From the NCBI GenBank assembly GCA_017937865.1, contig JAGBCU010000057.1:1-44755 (forward strand): DNA of 44,755 nucleotides. The letters run 5' to 3'. Origin of the DNA: Clostridia bacterium (GTDB lineage Bacteria; Bacillota; Clostridia; Oscillospirales; Acutalibacteraceae). The notes below the pieces were generated by a model. The model ran no database searches, was not told the origin of the DNA, and saw only the letters and a list, made by a program, of their open reading frames with translations. The translations under genes and the position numbers were made by a program. Every line of letters starts with the position of its first letter. The first letter of the stretch is position 1. Below, piece after piece: positions 1-8,665 of the stretch.

Positions 1-3000
1 GGTGTCTTTTCTAATGGCAAAAATACAAAATATTCTTTAAGTGATAGCGATAATTCGACTAAAGATGTTTTCGGTTTTGCAGTAAAACAAAATGCTAAAG
101 TTAACGAAGATTTATTAGAAGAATTAAGTATATGGCATCCTGATGCACAGGTTGATAGTGACGGCAATGTTACAGTATATCACCGCACATCAAAAGAAAA
201 TGCAGACAAAATCCGCAAAACAGGGGTAATGACTGCGTTGGAAGATGCTTTATTCTTTTCTTCAAAATCAGAAGGCTATGCATCGGATTATGGCGATACT
301 GCGGTTGCTTTTAAAATACCGTCAACTGTTCTTCGGGTTAATGATATCTTTGACGGAGAGGTACACTTTGATGTTCCGTTAAAGAGAATAAATAATCAAT
401 GGTCTTTGAATGTATCAAAGTATTTGGTAGATGAAAAAGCGAAGAATACGCAATATTCTTTAAGTGATAGCCACAAGGAAAAGCAACTCGATATTATAAA
501 CAAATATCATCCAAAAGCTGATTGGGACTATCAAACTTGGATTACAAGTGTAGATGACATTAAGACCTTTGCAGAAACCGTTGAGGATGAAAGCAATTAT
601 GCTACAACACCTGACTTTACAGACGAGGATGTAGCAGAAGCACTTAAAACAGGAAAAGTAAAGGTGTATAGTAGCCACGATATTCGTAATGGAACATTTG
701 TTACACCTTCTTATATGGAAGCTAAAAACTACGCTGGACAAGGCAAAGTGAACAGTATGGTGGTTAATCTTGAAGATGTAGCTTGGATTGACTCGTTACA
801 AGGACAGTATGCTCCTGTTGAAACTGATACAAAATATTCGTTGAGTGACAGCAATGGTCGAGAGTTATCAACGGAACAAAGCGAGTATTTCAAAGAATCG
901 AAAATAAGAGATGCTGACGGCAATTTGAAAGTTATGTATCACGGTTCGCCCGAAACATTCACAGTATTTGATAGAAAGAAAGCTCGTTCAGGTGGTACAT
1001 ACGGAAGCGGCTTTTATTTCACGGATAGCAAGTCGCACGCAGGCACTTACGGAGATTCTTACGTTGTCTATTTGAATATCACAAATCCGTTGCAAAACGG
1101 CACAAATGATATTACAAAAGAGCAATTAAGAAAATTTGTAGAAGAAATTGCGAAAAACGAAGATTACGGAATTGAGAATTACGGCTACGGAGCAACTATT
1201 GATAGTGTAGTAGATAGTGTTTACGGAAAAAGCGATTTTGGTATGCTTATGGATTTAAACGTATCTTGTATTGGGGATATGGTAGAAGCAGTCAAACTTT
1301 TCAATGAAGTAAACGGTACTGATTATGACGGAATTGTTGCACCTACTGAAACTGTAGCTTTCCATTCTGAGCAAATTAAGAATATTGACAACAAAAAACC
1401 TACTTCTAATCCCGATATTCGTTATTCTCTTTCCAAAAAGGGTGAACAACCTACCAAAAACGGCAGATTTTACGGCAAAGATATGATGCTTGATTTACCC
1501 ATCAGAGAGGATATTGCAAAAAATACAACAACCACTTTTGATGATATTGCACCAATAAGGGAAGATGAAGCAAATGCAATGAGAGAAGAGCAGGATAACA
1601 TTGCTCCTTTCACAGATGCAGATGTTCCACCGGAATTTGATGCACCGATGTATGATGCAACTGATACAACGAGCCTTAACGAAAAAACCTTGAAAAATAT
1701 TTCGGCAATGGCAAAAGATATTCTTTCCTTGAACACGAGAGAAAAGAAGTTAATGGAAGATATTGTGCAGAAATACAGTACTTCTGAAATTTCAAGCAAA
1801 GAAGAACTTTTTGATGATATCAAGAAGTTGTCTGGTGAAAAATCGTGGACAGAACGAAACGATGAAATTGCAGAAATAAAGAAAGTTTTAAGGGATTTTA
1901 GAATCAATGTATCACCATTTATAAAAAGAGATATAACCGATTATTCTCAATTTATGAGAAGCAATTTTGGTAAGTTAAGGTTTTCTAAAGACGGTTTATC
2001 AGTAGATGATGTGTATATAGCATTATCTACTGCTTACCCGCATTTTTTTCCTGCGGATGTTGTAAATCCTACAGACCAACTTTTACTTATGTCAGAGGTT
2101 GCGAATACGGAAATCAATACAACAAACACGTATGAATTAGACGATGATGTTATTCAAGAAGCAACAGATGTTATTGCAGAAGAGGTAAACACTTATAAGG
2201 AACAGCAGTTACTTAAGCTTACAGAAAAAGAGCATAAAGCTTTTTTCAAAAATGTTGTTGCAAGTGATAAACCGATAAAAACAACAAGAGCAGACTTGCA
2301 CAACAATATTGTGGATAACATCAAAACAAAATTCGCTGAAAAAGGTTTTGATTTAGACGAGGTATTGAAGAAAGCGAAAGACCTTTCAACCTTTGCTACA
2401 GTTGACAATACTCCACAAAGGGTGATGGAAAAAGCTCTCGGTTATAAAGAAGGTCAAATTCTTGCCGATGAAACCGTAAACAAAGTAGCACAGAATGAAA
2501 CTGAGGGTATAAAGTGGCTTAATTCGTTTACCAATAAGAAAAACGGTCTACTTGTGCAGATTTCCAAACAGTATAACATCAAGCCGGGCAGTAAAGAAAG
2601 TGCCGCAGCTCAAATGTATGCCGAAGGATTCTATGTAAATGACAACAATGACATCATTAAATATGGTGACGAAGAATTAAAAGCCGATTTTCCCGATGCG
2701 GAAGTAAGAAAAAATATCAAAGGTCTTGCAAATGACCCTCGTATTCGTTTGATTTATGATGAAACGCTTGCCAAAATCAATGAATCAAGAAGCAGAAACG
2801 CTTATCCTGAAATACCAAGACTTGAAAATTATTTCTTGCACTTCAGAGCAATGGAAGATACGTTTTCTCGTTTAGGTTTGCCTTTTAATCCTAATGACAT
2901 AAGAGCAAAGGATTTGCCTACTGATTTAAATGGTGTTACGGCAGACTTAAAGCCCGGTCAACCGTATTTTGCGAGTGCTATGCACCGAACAGGAAAAACA

Positions 3001-5151
3001 ACGTCTTTCGATTTGCTCGGTGGTTTGGAAAGATATTTGTCGAGTGCAAAGAATCAAATCTATCACATTGACGATATACAAACATTAAGAGCATTGAGAA
3101 ACTTTGTTGCTGATACTTACGGACAAGCAACAGGTTTAGAGAATTTGGATAAGCTCTCTGAAGAGGAAGTACAAGAGAGAATTAAACAGGTTTATGGCTC
3201 ACATCTTTCAACCTTTGCAAAATTTTTGAACGAAGAAGCAAACATCCTTGCAGGTAAAACATCTCTAATTGATAGAGGTTTAGAGGGTGTTATAGGCAGA
3301 CGTGGTATTACATTCCTCGATACTATCAATAAACAAGTTGGTAGTAATATGGTTGGTTTGAATATTTCCTCTTCCTTAACTAACATCTTGCCTGTTGTTC
3401 AAACGTTCGCAAAAAGCAGTAAATTCGCTTTCACAAAGGCATTTGCACAGACAGTTTCCAATAGAATCCGCAGTATCTACGGAAAGAGTGACGGATTTAA
3501 AGAAAATAGTCCTGTTGTAATCAGAAGAAAAGGTGCAGAGAGTTTTTACCGAACACCATTCCAAAAAGTTGGTGATATAGGCTACATTCTTATGAGTGCG
3601 GTTGATGATATTTCTACTGAACTTATTGCGAGAACAAAGTACAACGAGCTTACAAGAAAAGGTATGGATTCTCAACAGGCACACATAGAAACAGATAAAT
3701 GGGTATCTCGATTGATGGGTGATAGGTCTCTCGGGCAACAACCACAATTATATAATTCAAAGATGCTTGGCTTAATAACCAAATTCCAATTAGAAGTTAG
3801 AAACCAATTGGATAGCCAATTCTACGATACTATTCAAGAAGCAAAGGTATCTAATGAACAAATTGAAAATGCTCTTTTAAGAAATGCAAAAACGGCTGCA
3901 AAGGTAGGCTCAACGTTCTTTCAACTTGCTGTACTTCAACATTTGTTTGGAACTGCATTTGAATCTGTTGCAGGTTATAACCCTGCATTTGATATTGTCG
4001 AAGTCTTAATTAAAGCATTTGGTTTTGATGATGACGAAGAAGACGAAGATACTGCTTTAGATAATATCGAAGAAGCATTCCTTACATTGCTTGAAGATTT
4101 ACCATACACAAGTACATTGACAGGTGGTAGAATACCAATTTCTTCTGCTTTGCCAATTAAAGAGCTTGTAACAGGTGAAGATGATTATGGAACGGAAAAA
4201 TCAAGAGTGGAAACACTTAAAGAAACGTTGCCTTATTATCTCTTGCCCGGTGGTTACGGTCAGTTAAAGAAAACCGTACAAGGTTTGAAAATGTTTGATG
4301 ATGACCTTCCAATAGCAGGTTCTTACACAGATAGCGGTAATCTTCGTTTCCCGGTAGAAGATACACCGCTTAATAGGGTTCAAGCAGGTTTATTCGGGCA
4401 GTATGCGAATAAAAATGCAAGAAAGTATTTTGATGATGATATTGCACCTTTAAACGAAAAGCAAATCAAAGAGTATGCCGATTTGGACCTTCCTATTGCG
4501 GATTATTGGAAATATCGAGAAGGCTTAAAAGGTTTGGAAACCTTAAATGAAAAAGGCGATTATATTGGAGATTTGGACTTACCAATAAGCAAGAAAAACA
4601 TTCTTATCAATAATATTGCTGATAGAGATAAGCCTATTGATTACAAAGATTTTGATTTGTATTCAGACTTTGAAGAGTTCGATTTTGCTACTCGTTACCC
4701 TGAAAAATATGCGGTTCTTAAGGATCAAGGAATATCTGTTGCAGAATACAAAGAGAAATATGAAGAAACTGCGTTTATGTACACAGACGATTTTGCATGG
4801 GCTTCTAATAATCCTGAGAAATATACACTTTCAAAGGCCGTCACAAATGATGTAACGAAATATAAGCAGTACACAACTGACTTGTATAACATTAAATCCG
4901 ATAAAGATAGTAACGGTAAATCTATTAGCGGTAGCAGAAAGAAAAAGGTGCTTGATTATATCAATAACCTTGATATTGATTACGGGGCAAAATGTATTCT
5001 TCTTAAAAGCGAATATTCATCCGATGATACCTATAACAAGGCTATTGTTGACTATCTTCTCAATAGGGATGATATTACCACAGAAGAGAAGAGAACAATT
5101 TTAGAAGAGTTAGGTGCTACCATTGATAGCAACGGCTACATTCATTGGTAA
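1..5151 (+). CDS. large polyvalent phage protein with ADP-ribosyltransferase-like modules (5' end outside window)
   Basis: The frame is open from base 1, so this is the C-terminal 1,716 residues of a longer protein; the ATG at 229 is internal. Numbering from base 1, residues about 50-150 (YHRTS, then FFSSKSEG) and about 311-370 (VMYHGSPETF, then GSGFYFTD and YLNITNPL) look like ART-type (ADP-ribosyltransferase) folds of polyvalent phage proteins. Residues about 155-275 carry a third module (VKVYSSHDIRNG, then QGQYAPV) common in such proteins. The modules are separated by YSLS motifs at residues 11, 152, 279 and 475. Residues about 1100-1300 resemble a large-polyvalent-protein-associated region (LPD38-like), followed by a hydrophobic stretch and an acidic tail. 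Such proteins are thought to be packaged and injected with phage DNA. The target is unknown, and domain names are from memory, not a search. Confidence 0.8.
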   Translation, partial: GVFSNGKNTKYSLSDSDNSTKDVFGFAVKQNAKVNEDLLEELSIWHPDAQVDSDGNVTVYHRTSKENADKIRKTGVMTALEDALFFSSKSEGYASDYGDTAVAFKIPSTVLRVNDIFDGEVHFDVPLKRINNQWSLNVSKYLVDEKAKNTQYSLSDSHKEKQLDIINKYHPKADWDYQTWITSVDDIKTFAETVEDESNYATTPDFTDEDVAEALKTGKVKVYSSHDIRNGTFVTPSYMEAKNYAGQGKVNSMVVNLEDVAWIDSLQGQYAPVETDTKYSLSDSNGRELSTEQSEYFKESKIRDADGNLKVMYHGSPETFTVFDRKKARSGGTYGSGFYFTDSKSHAGTYGDSYVVYLNITNPLQNGTNDITKEQLRKFVEEIAKNEDYGIENYGYGATIDSVVDSVYGKSDFGMLMDLNVSCIGDMVEAVKLFNEVNGTDYDGIVAPTETVAFHSEQIKNIDNKKPTSNPDIRYSLSKKGEQPTKNGRFYGKDMMLDLPIREDIAKNTTTTFDDIAPIREDEANAMREEQDNIAPFTDADVPPEFDAPMYDATDTTSLNEKTLKNISAMAKDILSLNTREKKLMEDIVQKYSTSEISSKEELFDDIKKLSGEKSWTERNDEIAEIKKVLRDFRINVSPFIKRDITDYSQFMRSNFGKLRFSKDGLSVDDVYIALSTAYPHFFPADVVNPTDQLLLMSEVANTEINTTNTYELDDDVIQEATDVIAEEVNTYKEQQLLKLTEKEHKAFFKNVVASDKPIKTTRADLHNNIVDNIKTKFAEKGFDLDEVLKKAKDLSTFATVDNTPQRVMEKALGYKEGQILADETVNKVAQNETEGIKWLNSFTNKKNGLLVQISKQYNIKPGSKESAAAQMYAEGFYVNDNNDIIKYGDEELKADFPDAEVRKNIKGLANDPRIRLIYDETLAKINESRSRNAYPEIPRLENYFLHFRAMEDTFSRLGLPFNPNDIRAKDLPTDLNGVTADLKPGQPYFASAMHRTGKTTSFDLLGGLERYLSSAKNQIYHIDDIQTLRALRNFVADTYGQATGLENLDKLSEEEVQERIKQVYGSHLSTFAKFLNEEANILAGKTSLIDRGLEGVIGRRGITFLDTINKQVGSNMVGLNISSSLTNILPVVQTFAKSSKFAFTKAFAQTVSNRIRSIYGKSDGFKENSPVVIRRKGAESFYRTPFQKVGDIGYILMSAVDDISTELIARTKYNELTRKGMDSQQAHIETDKWVSRLMGDRSLGQQPQLYNSKMLGLITKFQLEVRNQLDSQFYDTIQEAKVSNEQIENALLRNAKTAAKVGSTFFQLAVLQHLFGTAFESVAGYNPAFDIVEVLIKAFGFDDDEEDEDTALDNIEEAFLTLLEDLPYTSTLTGGRIPISSALPIKELVTGEDDYGTEKSRVETLKETLPYYLLPGGYGQLKKTVQGLKMFDDDLPIAGSYTDSGNLRFPVEDTPLNRVQAGLFGQYANKNARKYFDDDIAPLNEKQIKEYADLDLPIADYWKYREGLKGLETLNEKGDYIGDLDLPISKKNILINNIADRDKPIDYKDFDLYSDFEEFDFATRYPEKYAVLKDQGISVAEYKEKYEETAFMYTDDFAWASNNPEKYTLSKAVTNDVTKYKQYTTDLYNIKSDKDSNGKSISGSRKKKVLDYINNLDIDYGAKCILLKSEYSSDDTYNKAIVDYLLNRDDITTEEKRTILEELGATIDSNGYIHW

Positions 5152-5163
5152 GGGGTGATTGAT

Positions 5164-5628
5164 ATGAGTAAACAAGACAGGCAAGGTGTTCGTACACCGG
5201 CAGACGTTGAACGTAAATATAATCTTGGGCGGTTAGCGGCCGCCCAGGGTTCATCCGGTAAACACGATAAACAGATAAAGCAACTTTCTGAAACATTAGC
5301 TCAATTTATGGCTGATACTAATGGTAAATTTCAAGAGTTAGAGGGTCATACACAGACTTTCTTCTATAGTGGCGTACCTACTCTTGACAATGCACCTGCG
5401 GTTGAATGGGAAACAAACGAAGCGAAAGCAGAGCATATTGGCGATTTGTATTACAACGAGGATGACGGAAGCCTATATCTATTTAAAGGTGACGGAACAG
5501 ACTTTGAATGGGTGAAATGTTCAGGGTCGTCAAGTGGTGGCATAAATGCTCGGGTTACTCTTGCAAAAAACATTGATTTCGAAGCTAACGTTCAACCGAC
5601 TGCTACCATTGAAGAAATCGAGGGGTGA
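5164..5628 (+). CDS. small phage structural-type protein, N-terminal 'DRQGVRTPADVERKY' family
   Basis: A 154-residue protein beginning MSKQDRQGVRTPADVERKYN, an N-terminus often seen in Firmicutes prophages just upstream of the holin/endolysin genes. The rest is a predicted helix (residues about 30-60) followed by a segment rich in Asp, Gly and Ser with GDLYYNEDDGSLYLF, which suggests a small beta-rich tail or fibre-type piece. I chose ATG 5164 over GTG 5155 because the AGGGGTG at 5151-5157 is then correctly spaced as ribosome site. It starts 13 bases after the polyvalent gene and runs directly into the next gene. The exact role in the virion is unknown. Confidence 0.7.
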   Translation: MSKQDRQGVRTPADVERKYNLGRLAAAQGSSGKHDKQIKQLSETLAQFMADTNGKFQELEGHTQTFFYSGVPTLDNAPAVEWETNEAKAEHIGDLYYNEDDGSLYLFKGDGTDFEWVKCSGSSSGGINARVTLAKNIDFEANVQPTATIEEIEG

Positions 5629-5633
5629 TTGAT

Positions 5634-6200
5634 ATGAATTTAGTATTAACAAAAAATTTCTATACGTGGATGCGAACTATATTATTAGGTACGTCCACTT
5701 CAATATCTGCCACTTCAACAGCTACTGCAGGTTGGGCGAGTGGTGGCACAGTTGTTGAAAATATGGTCAACATACTTGGGGAGAATCAATCCTCTTTTCC
5801 CGGTTCAAGCACTTATCTTGGTAAAAACGGAACCTTAAATTTTTGGCAGTCTGGGACTTGGTTTGGGACTTATTTTTGTATTGGCGATGATAATACGCCC
5901 GCAACAGAAGATGACTATAAATTAAGTGGCGATTATGTTTTCAACACAGATTACACATTGAACCACAAAGCGATTAGCAATCCTACTATGGTGAATGGAA
6001 AGGCAGTTTTGACTTTTAATATGACATTTACTGCCCTTACAGATATTACTATCGGTGAAATCGGAATGTTTAAACAAATACAAGCAGCAAGCACTATATC
6101 AGATAATTATCTTTTCCTTTTTGGAAGAGTTGCTCTTGATACACCTATTCAGCTTACTGCTGGCGAAAGTGCTACATTCCAGGTTTCTATTGAGATATAA
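5634..6200 (+). CDS. phage structural-type hypothetical protein
   Basis: A 188-residue protein with no family I can name. It is rich in Thr, Ser, Gly and aromatic residues, with alternating hydrophobic patterns (AVLTFNMTFTALTDITIGEI; SATFQVSIEI) that fit an all-beta fold such as a tail or appendage protein. It lacks a signal peptide or clear TM segment. The upstream TGA at 5626-5628 lies 5 bases before its ATG at 5634. The ribosome site AGGGGTGATTGATATGA is the same 17 bases as in front of the preceding gene. Position between the polyvalent gene and the lysis genes supports a virion role, but this is inference. Confidence 0.6.
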   Translation: MNLVLTKNFYTWMRTILLGTSTSISATSTATAGWASGGTVVENMVNILGENQSSFPGSSTYLGKNGTLNFWQSGTWFGTYFCIGDDNTPATEDDYKLSGDYVFNTDYTLNHKAISNPTMVNGKAVLTFNMTFTALTDITIGEIGMFKQIQAASTISDNYLFLFGRVALDTPIQLTAGESATFQVSIEI

Positions 6201-6215
6201 AGGTAGGTGAGATAG

Positions 6216-6506
6216 GTGCAAGATATAATCGTGATAGGCAGTATACTTTCAGCTTTAGGTGTGATTATCGCAACGGCTGTTAAAGTATACAAATTTATTC
6301 GCAAGTGGGAAAAGTGGGTCGAAGAAACAAGCGAGCATTCGCTTGATAACTACTTATCTATTAAAAGGCTTACTATTATGTCCCACGAAATGCCGTTGTC
6401 AGAACGTATTGCTGCAGGTGAGAAATACATAAAATACGGTGGCAATGGTGAAGTAAAACACAAATACGAAGAGTTATTAAATCATTTACCAAAGGAGAAT
6501 TTTTAA
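6216..6506 (+). CDS. small membrane protein of the phage lysis module
   Basis: A 96-residue protein with one hydrophobic segment at residues about 3-25, then a charged helical part (FIRKWEKWVEETSE) and a C-terminus with ERIAAGEKYIKYGGNGEVK. This last motif recurs in small proteins encoded just before holins in Clostridia prophages. It may be a holin partner, XhlA-like in layout, but I cannot assign a family. The start is GTG 6216, 4 bases after an AGGTGAG; no ATG start fits. The gene ends one base before the holin ATG, so the two are translationally coupled. Confidence 0.6.
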   Translation: MQDIIVIGSILSALGVIIATAVKVYKFIRKWEKWVEETSEHSLDNYLSIKRLTIMSHEMPLSERIAAGEKYIKYGGNGEVKHKYEELLNHLPKENF

Positions 6507-6507
6507 A

Positions 6508-6774
6508 ATGAAAATCAATTGGAAAGCACGTTTTAAAAACAAAGCATTTTTAATCACATTCATTACATTGATTATTGCTTTTGCATATCAGGTATTGGGT
6601 CTTTTTGATATTGTTCCGTCTATTTCTGAGGACAGTATTGTGAACTTCCTCACAATCATTATCAACATTCTTGCAACTCTCGGTGTTGTTGTAGACCCGA
6701 CAACAGACGGTATCAATGATAGTGATAGAGCTATGACATATTTTACAGACTACGATGAAAGGATGGTAGAATAA
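6508..6774 (+). CDS. phage holin, phi LC3 family
   Basis: An 88-residue protein that starts MKINWKARFKNKAFLITF and carries the family hallmark VVDPTTDGINDSDRAMTYF near residues 61-79. There are two hydrophobic segments (about 13-33 and 43-63), as expected for this small holin class. Holins form membrane lesions that let the endolysin reach the cell wall at the end of the phage cycle. Its TAA overlaps the ATG of the amidase gene by one base, so holin and endolysin are co-translated. The ribosome site is AAAGGAGAA at 6490-6498. Confidence 0.9.
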   Translation: MKINWKARFKNKAFLITFITLIIAFAYQVLGLFDIVPSISEDSIVNFLTIIINILATLGVVVDPTTDGINDSDRAMTYFTDYDERMVE

Positions 6775-7565
6775 TGAACATTCAGACAACAGGATTAATC
6801 TTCGGAGAAATGACAAAACGAAAAGAGACAGATTTGCTTGTCTTACATCATCAGGGAACTACGGTAAGACAGACAGTCGAGCAGATACACAATTACCATA
6901 AAAACACAAATGGATGGGCGGGTATCGGCTATCATTTCTACGTTCGTACCAACGGTGAAATCATTGAGGGCAGACCCATTGAATATGTAGGTGCTCACGC
7001 TTACGGATTCAATAATAATTCTATCGGTATCTGCTTTGAGGGTAATTTTGAGGTTGAAGAGATGTCTAATGCACAGAAAGAAGCAGGTAAATGGCTTGTT
7101 GCATATATCAAAGGTATCTATCCTATTGAAAAGGTTGTAGGTCATAGAGACTTAATGGCAACTGCTTGTCCCGGCAAGAATTTCCCATTTGATGAAATCG
7201 CAAATGCTACAGAAAAACCACCTATTAAAATGCCAAAAGATAATCGTTTCACGGTTAAGGAATGGCAAGATGCTGCAATCAAAGACGGATTTAAGTTTGC
7301 TAAATTCGGTGCAGATGGCAAATGGGGTAAAGAATGCGAGAGTGTTGCAAAGAAAGCTGTTTGCAGGAACAGGGGTGAGGATGATTACCGTTATAAAAAC
7401 TTAACTCGCCTTATTCAGCAGAGATTAGGCTTTGAAGGTGATGACCTTGACGGTCTCTTTGGTGAAGATACAGAGGAAGCAGTAAGAAAATATCAGCAGA
7501 TTCACAACCTTGAGGTAGATGGAAAAGTTGGTATTAACACTTGGAAGAGTATGCTCGGTGTGTAA
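6774..7565 (+). CDS. N-acetylmuramoyl-L-alanine amidase (phage endolysin), PGRP/Amidase_2 type with peptidoglycan-binding domain
   Basis: A 263-residue endolysin. The N-terminal amidase domain (about 18-145) shows the zinc ligands His25/His26 (LVLHHQGTT), His124 (VVGHRDL) and Cys132 (TACPGKNFPF), with the typical GIGYHFYV and GAHAYGFNNNSIGICFEG segments. It would cleave the bond between muramic acid and L-Ala. The C-terminal part (about 210-263, with LDGLFGEDTEEAVRKYQ and DGKVGINTWKSM) is a PG_binding_1 domain that anchors it to the wall. There is no signal peptide, consistent with holin-dependent release. It is the last gene of the phage lysis block and is followed by a terminator. Confidence 0.93.
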   Translation: MNIQTTGLIFGEMTKRKETDLLVLHHQGTTVRQTVEQIHNYHKNTNGWAGIGYHFYVRTNGEIIEGRPIEYVGAHAYGFNNNSIGICFEGNFEVEEMSNAQKEAGKWLVAYIKGIYPIEKVVGHRDLMATACPGKNFPFDEIANATEKPPIKMPKDNRFTVKEWQDAAIKDGFKFAKFGADGKWGKECESVAKKAVCRNRGEDDYRYKNLTRLIQQRLGFEGDDLDGLFGEDTEEAVRKYQQIHNLEVDGKVGINTWKSMLGV

Positions 7566-7586
7566 TAAAATCGTATAAAAATGATA

Positions 7587-7622
7587 AGCGGTCAGGGAGT
7601 AAAATCCTTGACCGCTTTTTTT
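7587..7622 (+). terminator. Rho-independent terminator of the phage lysis operon
   Basis: A 12-bp stem, AGCGGTCAGGGA (7587-7598) with TCCTTGACCGCT (7605-7616), one G-T wobble and a 6-base loop, followed by six T. It starts 21 bases after the amidase stop. The convergent minus-strand YHYH gene ends inside the T tract, so the hairpin may serve both directions. Confidence 0.9.
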
Positions 7623-8289
7623 ATTTTTTCTTGTTCTTAACAAACCTATCTTTTAAATATCCCCATACACAAACCAAAACGTAAATACCTAAACAAAGCC
7701 CTAAAGCTCCACATTGTTCTTCACTTATTACATCACCGAAAAAAGATTTCTCTTTTTCTTCCTCATAATCGTATTCCTCTGTGTATTCGGTAATGTCATC
7801 TTCTGATGTTTCATCGTATTCCTCTTTGCCGAATTTATCCGCAAAATCTTCTGGAGTTAATACAATCAAATCAGGGTTAGAAAATATTCTTTCGGTTATG
7901 TTTTCTCCGTACTGCTCCATAGCCGTATCTCTTAATGATTCATATTCAACATAATAAGTTAAGCCAATTTCAAATCGCTGTGTATCAGAAGTGTACACTA
8001 TTGCATCTCGTATCTCGTCGGCATATTCACCTTCAAATTCACTTCTTAGGACATCTTCCAAATTCTCTACCTCAATACAAGCGTAAGGGAATGTAAATTC
8101 GTTAGAAGCATACGGACATTCTCCGTCTTCATGTTGATGAGCAGAGTAGCCGTGATGGTAGTGATATTCACCTGTGCTTCTGTCATAATGACCACCGCTT
8201 CCGTCTGTTCCTCCGGGATGAGCAAAGCCGATAATCGCCAAAACAAAAGCAATGAGGACCATGCAAACGAGTGCAAAAAACTTTTTCAA
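7621..8289 (-). CDS. secreted/membrane YHYH-motif protein, function unknown
   Basis: A 222-residue protein with an N-terminal hydrophobic signal segment (residues about 4-22, cleavable near GFA-HPGG). Directly after it comes a His-rich motif, HPGGTDGSGGHYDRSTGEYH followed by YHHGYSAHQH, the YHYH-type region found in secreted Firmicutes proteins and possibly metal-binding. The middle is acidic and unclassified. A second hydrophobic segment (about 196-213) and a basic end (KDRFVKNKKK) suggest a C-terminal membrane anchor. The start is TTG at 8287-8289; AAGGTG sits about 8 bases upstream, and no ATG fits. It has its own promoter (8322-8350), lies opposite to the phage genes, and may be prophage cargo or the first host gene. 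Confidence 0.7.
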   Translation of the reverse strand: MKKFFALVCMVLIAFVLAIIGFAHPGGTDGSGGHYDRSTGEYHYHHGYSAHQHEDGECPYASNEFTFPYACIEVENLEDVLRSEFEGEYADEIRDAIVYTSDTQRFEIGLTYYVEYESLRDTAMEQYGENITERIFSNPDLIVLTPEDFADKFGKEEYDETSEDDITEYTEEYDYEEEKEKSFFGDVISEEQCGALGLCLGIYVLVCVWGYLKDRFVKNKKK

Positions 8290-8321
8290 AAATTACACCT
8301 TCAATATAAAAAATCAATTTT

Positions 8322-8350
8322 TATATACCACAACAATATCCATTTGTCAA
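8322..8350 (-). promoter_or_regulatory. sigma-A-type promoter for the YHYH gene
   Basis: On the minus strand TTGACA (8345-8350) and TATATA (8322-8327) are 17 bases apart. The predicted transcript would start about 25-30 bases upstream of the TTG start codon. Confidence 0.75.
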
Positions 8351-8665
8351 TAAATCCCATTTGTGTTACGTATATTTTAACTTGCTTGTAACTTGCTGAA
8401 ATTCGTTAAAATAAGCTTTTTTAACGAATTTGATGCCATTTTAAAGGCGTTTTTCTTTCAAAAATAGTCATTTTAAGTTGCCTTTAATTTGCTGATATAA
8501 AAATAATTAAAAGCTGTTTCAAGTAACACTAATATTTAATGTATATATAATACTATAATATTATAAATTTAAAAATATGAGCCTTTAAAGTTCGTTAAAC
8601 AACTATAAAAGTTACACTTATGTTACACATTTTACCTAAAAACCATTGAAAAACCGATATTTACA

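Larger units (their letters stand above)
1..8289. mobile_element. right part of a prophage or prophage-derived element (left end outside window)
   Basis: The genes from 1 to 7565 form a recognisable late phage module on the plus strand: a polyvalent virion-type protein, two small structural-type proteins, a small membrane protein, a phi LC3-type holin and an amidase endolysin, tightly packed and closed by a terminator at 7587-7622. The minus-strand YHYH gene after it (7621-8289) may be phage cargo or host. No integrase, capsid or terminase gene lies in the window, so the element extends to the left. The right border is not proven. It should lie between 7623 and about 9010, because the valS-folC block from 10307 onward is clearly chromosomal. 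No tRNA or convincing att duplication was seen. Confidence 0.72.

Noticed and set aside
229..231. ATG 229 as true start of the large phage gene
   Set aside because: The same frame is open back to base 1 and encodes a YSLSD motif and the start of an ART-like module (VTVYHRTSKENA), so the gene begins outside the window.
3376..3747. Minus-strand ORF of 123 codons inside the polyvalent phage gene
   Set aside because: No ribosome site or family resemblance; the plus frame is a continuous coding region of over 5 kb.
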